Positions 63,802-64,000 of a stretch of DNA of 64,000 nucleotides are shown here, piece after piece. The notes beneath the pieces were generated by a model, which was not told the origin of the DNA, searched no databases, and saw nothing but the letters and a program-made list of their open reading frames with translations. Source of the DNA: Myroides oncorhynchi. GTDB taxonomy: Bacteria > Bacteroidota > Bacteroidia > Flavobacteriales > Flavobacteriaceae. Where the stretch lies: the NCBI RefSeq assembly GCF_020905415.1, contig NZ_JAJJMP010000001.1:1313501-1377500 (forward strand), read 5' to 3'. The position numbers and the translations under genes were made by a program. The stretch's first letter is position 1; each line of letters opens with the position of its first letter.

Positions 63802-64000
63802 ATGAAAATCAAAACAACCTTATTTGCAGCAGTAGGCTGTATGTTATCATTGTCAGCGATGGCAAGTGGAACATTACCGAAACCAAAACTAGTAGTAGGA
63901 GTAGTAGTTGACCAGATGAGATGGGATTACTTATATAAATACTATGATCGTTATTCAGATAATGGTTTCAAGCGTTTATTAAATGAAGGGTTTTCTAGTG
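63802..64000 (+). CDS. PafA-type alkaline phosphatase, 5' part only
   Basis: Sixty-six codons are present before the window ends. A signal peptide (LFAAVGCMLSLSAMA) is followed by KPKLVVGVVVDQMRWDYLY, the first metal-binding motif of the PafA/PhoA-superfamily phosphatases, where VVVDQMR carries the first metal-ligand Asp. The PafA group in flavobacteria is a periplasmic or surface phosphomonoesterase that is not repressed by phosphate. The nucleophile Thr and the other ligands lie outside the window, so the assignment is to the superfamily with PafA as the best guess. Confidence 0.82.
   Translation, partial: MKIKTTLFAAVGCMLSLSAMASGTLPKPKLVVGVVVDQMRWDYLYKYYDRYSDNGFKRLLNEGFSS

Overview
The window is 64 kb of low-GC chromosome from a member of the Bacteroidota, almost certainly Flavobacteriaceae; a Myroides-like genome is my best guess from overall feel, not something I can prove. 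The reasons are: gliding/type IX secretion genes (a SprE/PorW-type TPR lipoprotein and GldH), SusC/SusD and other TonB-dependent outer-membrane proteins, many short-signal lipoproteins, an atpBEFHAG operon without atpD/atpC, and the Bacteroidota promoter -7 box TAnnTTTG ahead of many genes. I see no rRNA, tRNA, CRISPR array, prophage or intact insertion sequence.

Layout. 0.4-2.5 kb: yicC-gmk-nadD housekeeping operon. 2.5-6.2 kb: yqhD-type alcohol dehydrogenase, gpsA and a TerC-family membrane protein, each with its own signals. 6.4-9.2 kb (minus): a GH32-family protein with an altered catalytic motif, a diheme-type cytochrome c and a small unknown protein. 9.5-11.7 kb: an ABC exporter pair. 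12.0-15.8 kb: SprE/PorW, bactofilin, AtpZ and a small membrane protein, leading into the ATP synthase operon (16.0-21.2 kb), which carries intercistronic hairpins. 21.5-27.6 kb: a secreted endonuclease/phosphatase-type enzyme divergent from a TonB receptor plus DUF5689 lipoprotein. 27.8-36.2 kb: mtnN, ricT-like gene, gldH, PBP1A, a two-subunit CoA transferase and an AI-2E-family transporter. 36.2-45.5 kb: Usp protein, SDR-like protein, a secreted nucleotide pyrophosphatase, two tandem copies of a PCMD-lipoprotein/beta-barrel gene pair, and a GNAT-nitrilase fusion. 45.7-51.0 kb: a frameshifted ssb, an OmpR-type two-component system, an unusual 650-bp intergenic region, then mgtC-mgtE. 51.2-57.5 kb: heavy-metal RND efflux operon with a fourth outer-membrane gene. 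57.7-64.0 kb: HAD hydrolase, SusC/SusD pair and the start of a PafA-type alkaline phosphatase that runs off the window.

How parts fit together. Several loci point to scavenging of organic phosphorus or nucleotides at the cell surface (EEP enzyme plus TonB receptor plus DUF5689, NPP-family enzyme, PafA next to SusCD). Two loci concern divalent metals (mgtC-mgtE and the RND efflux operon), and both have unexplained inverted repeats or leaders in front of them.

The most unusual non-genic signals are: (i) a dispersed family of four ~120-160-bp imperfectly palindromic intergenic elements, three of them between convergent genes; (ii) an 11-bp tandem repeat array overlapping a 14-bp inverted repeat at 48.3-48.4 kb; (iii) a possible acidic leader peptide ahead of mgtC-mgtE; and (iv) a one-base A-tract frameshift in ssb. 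All functional statements are from sequence reading and family knowledge; no database search was run.
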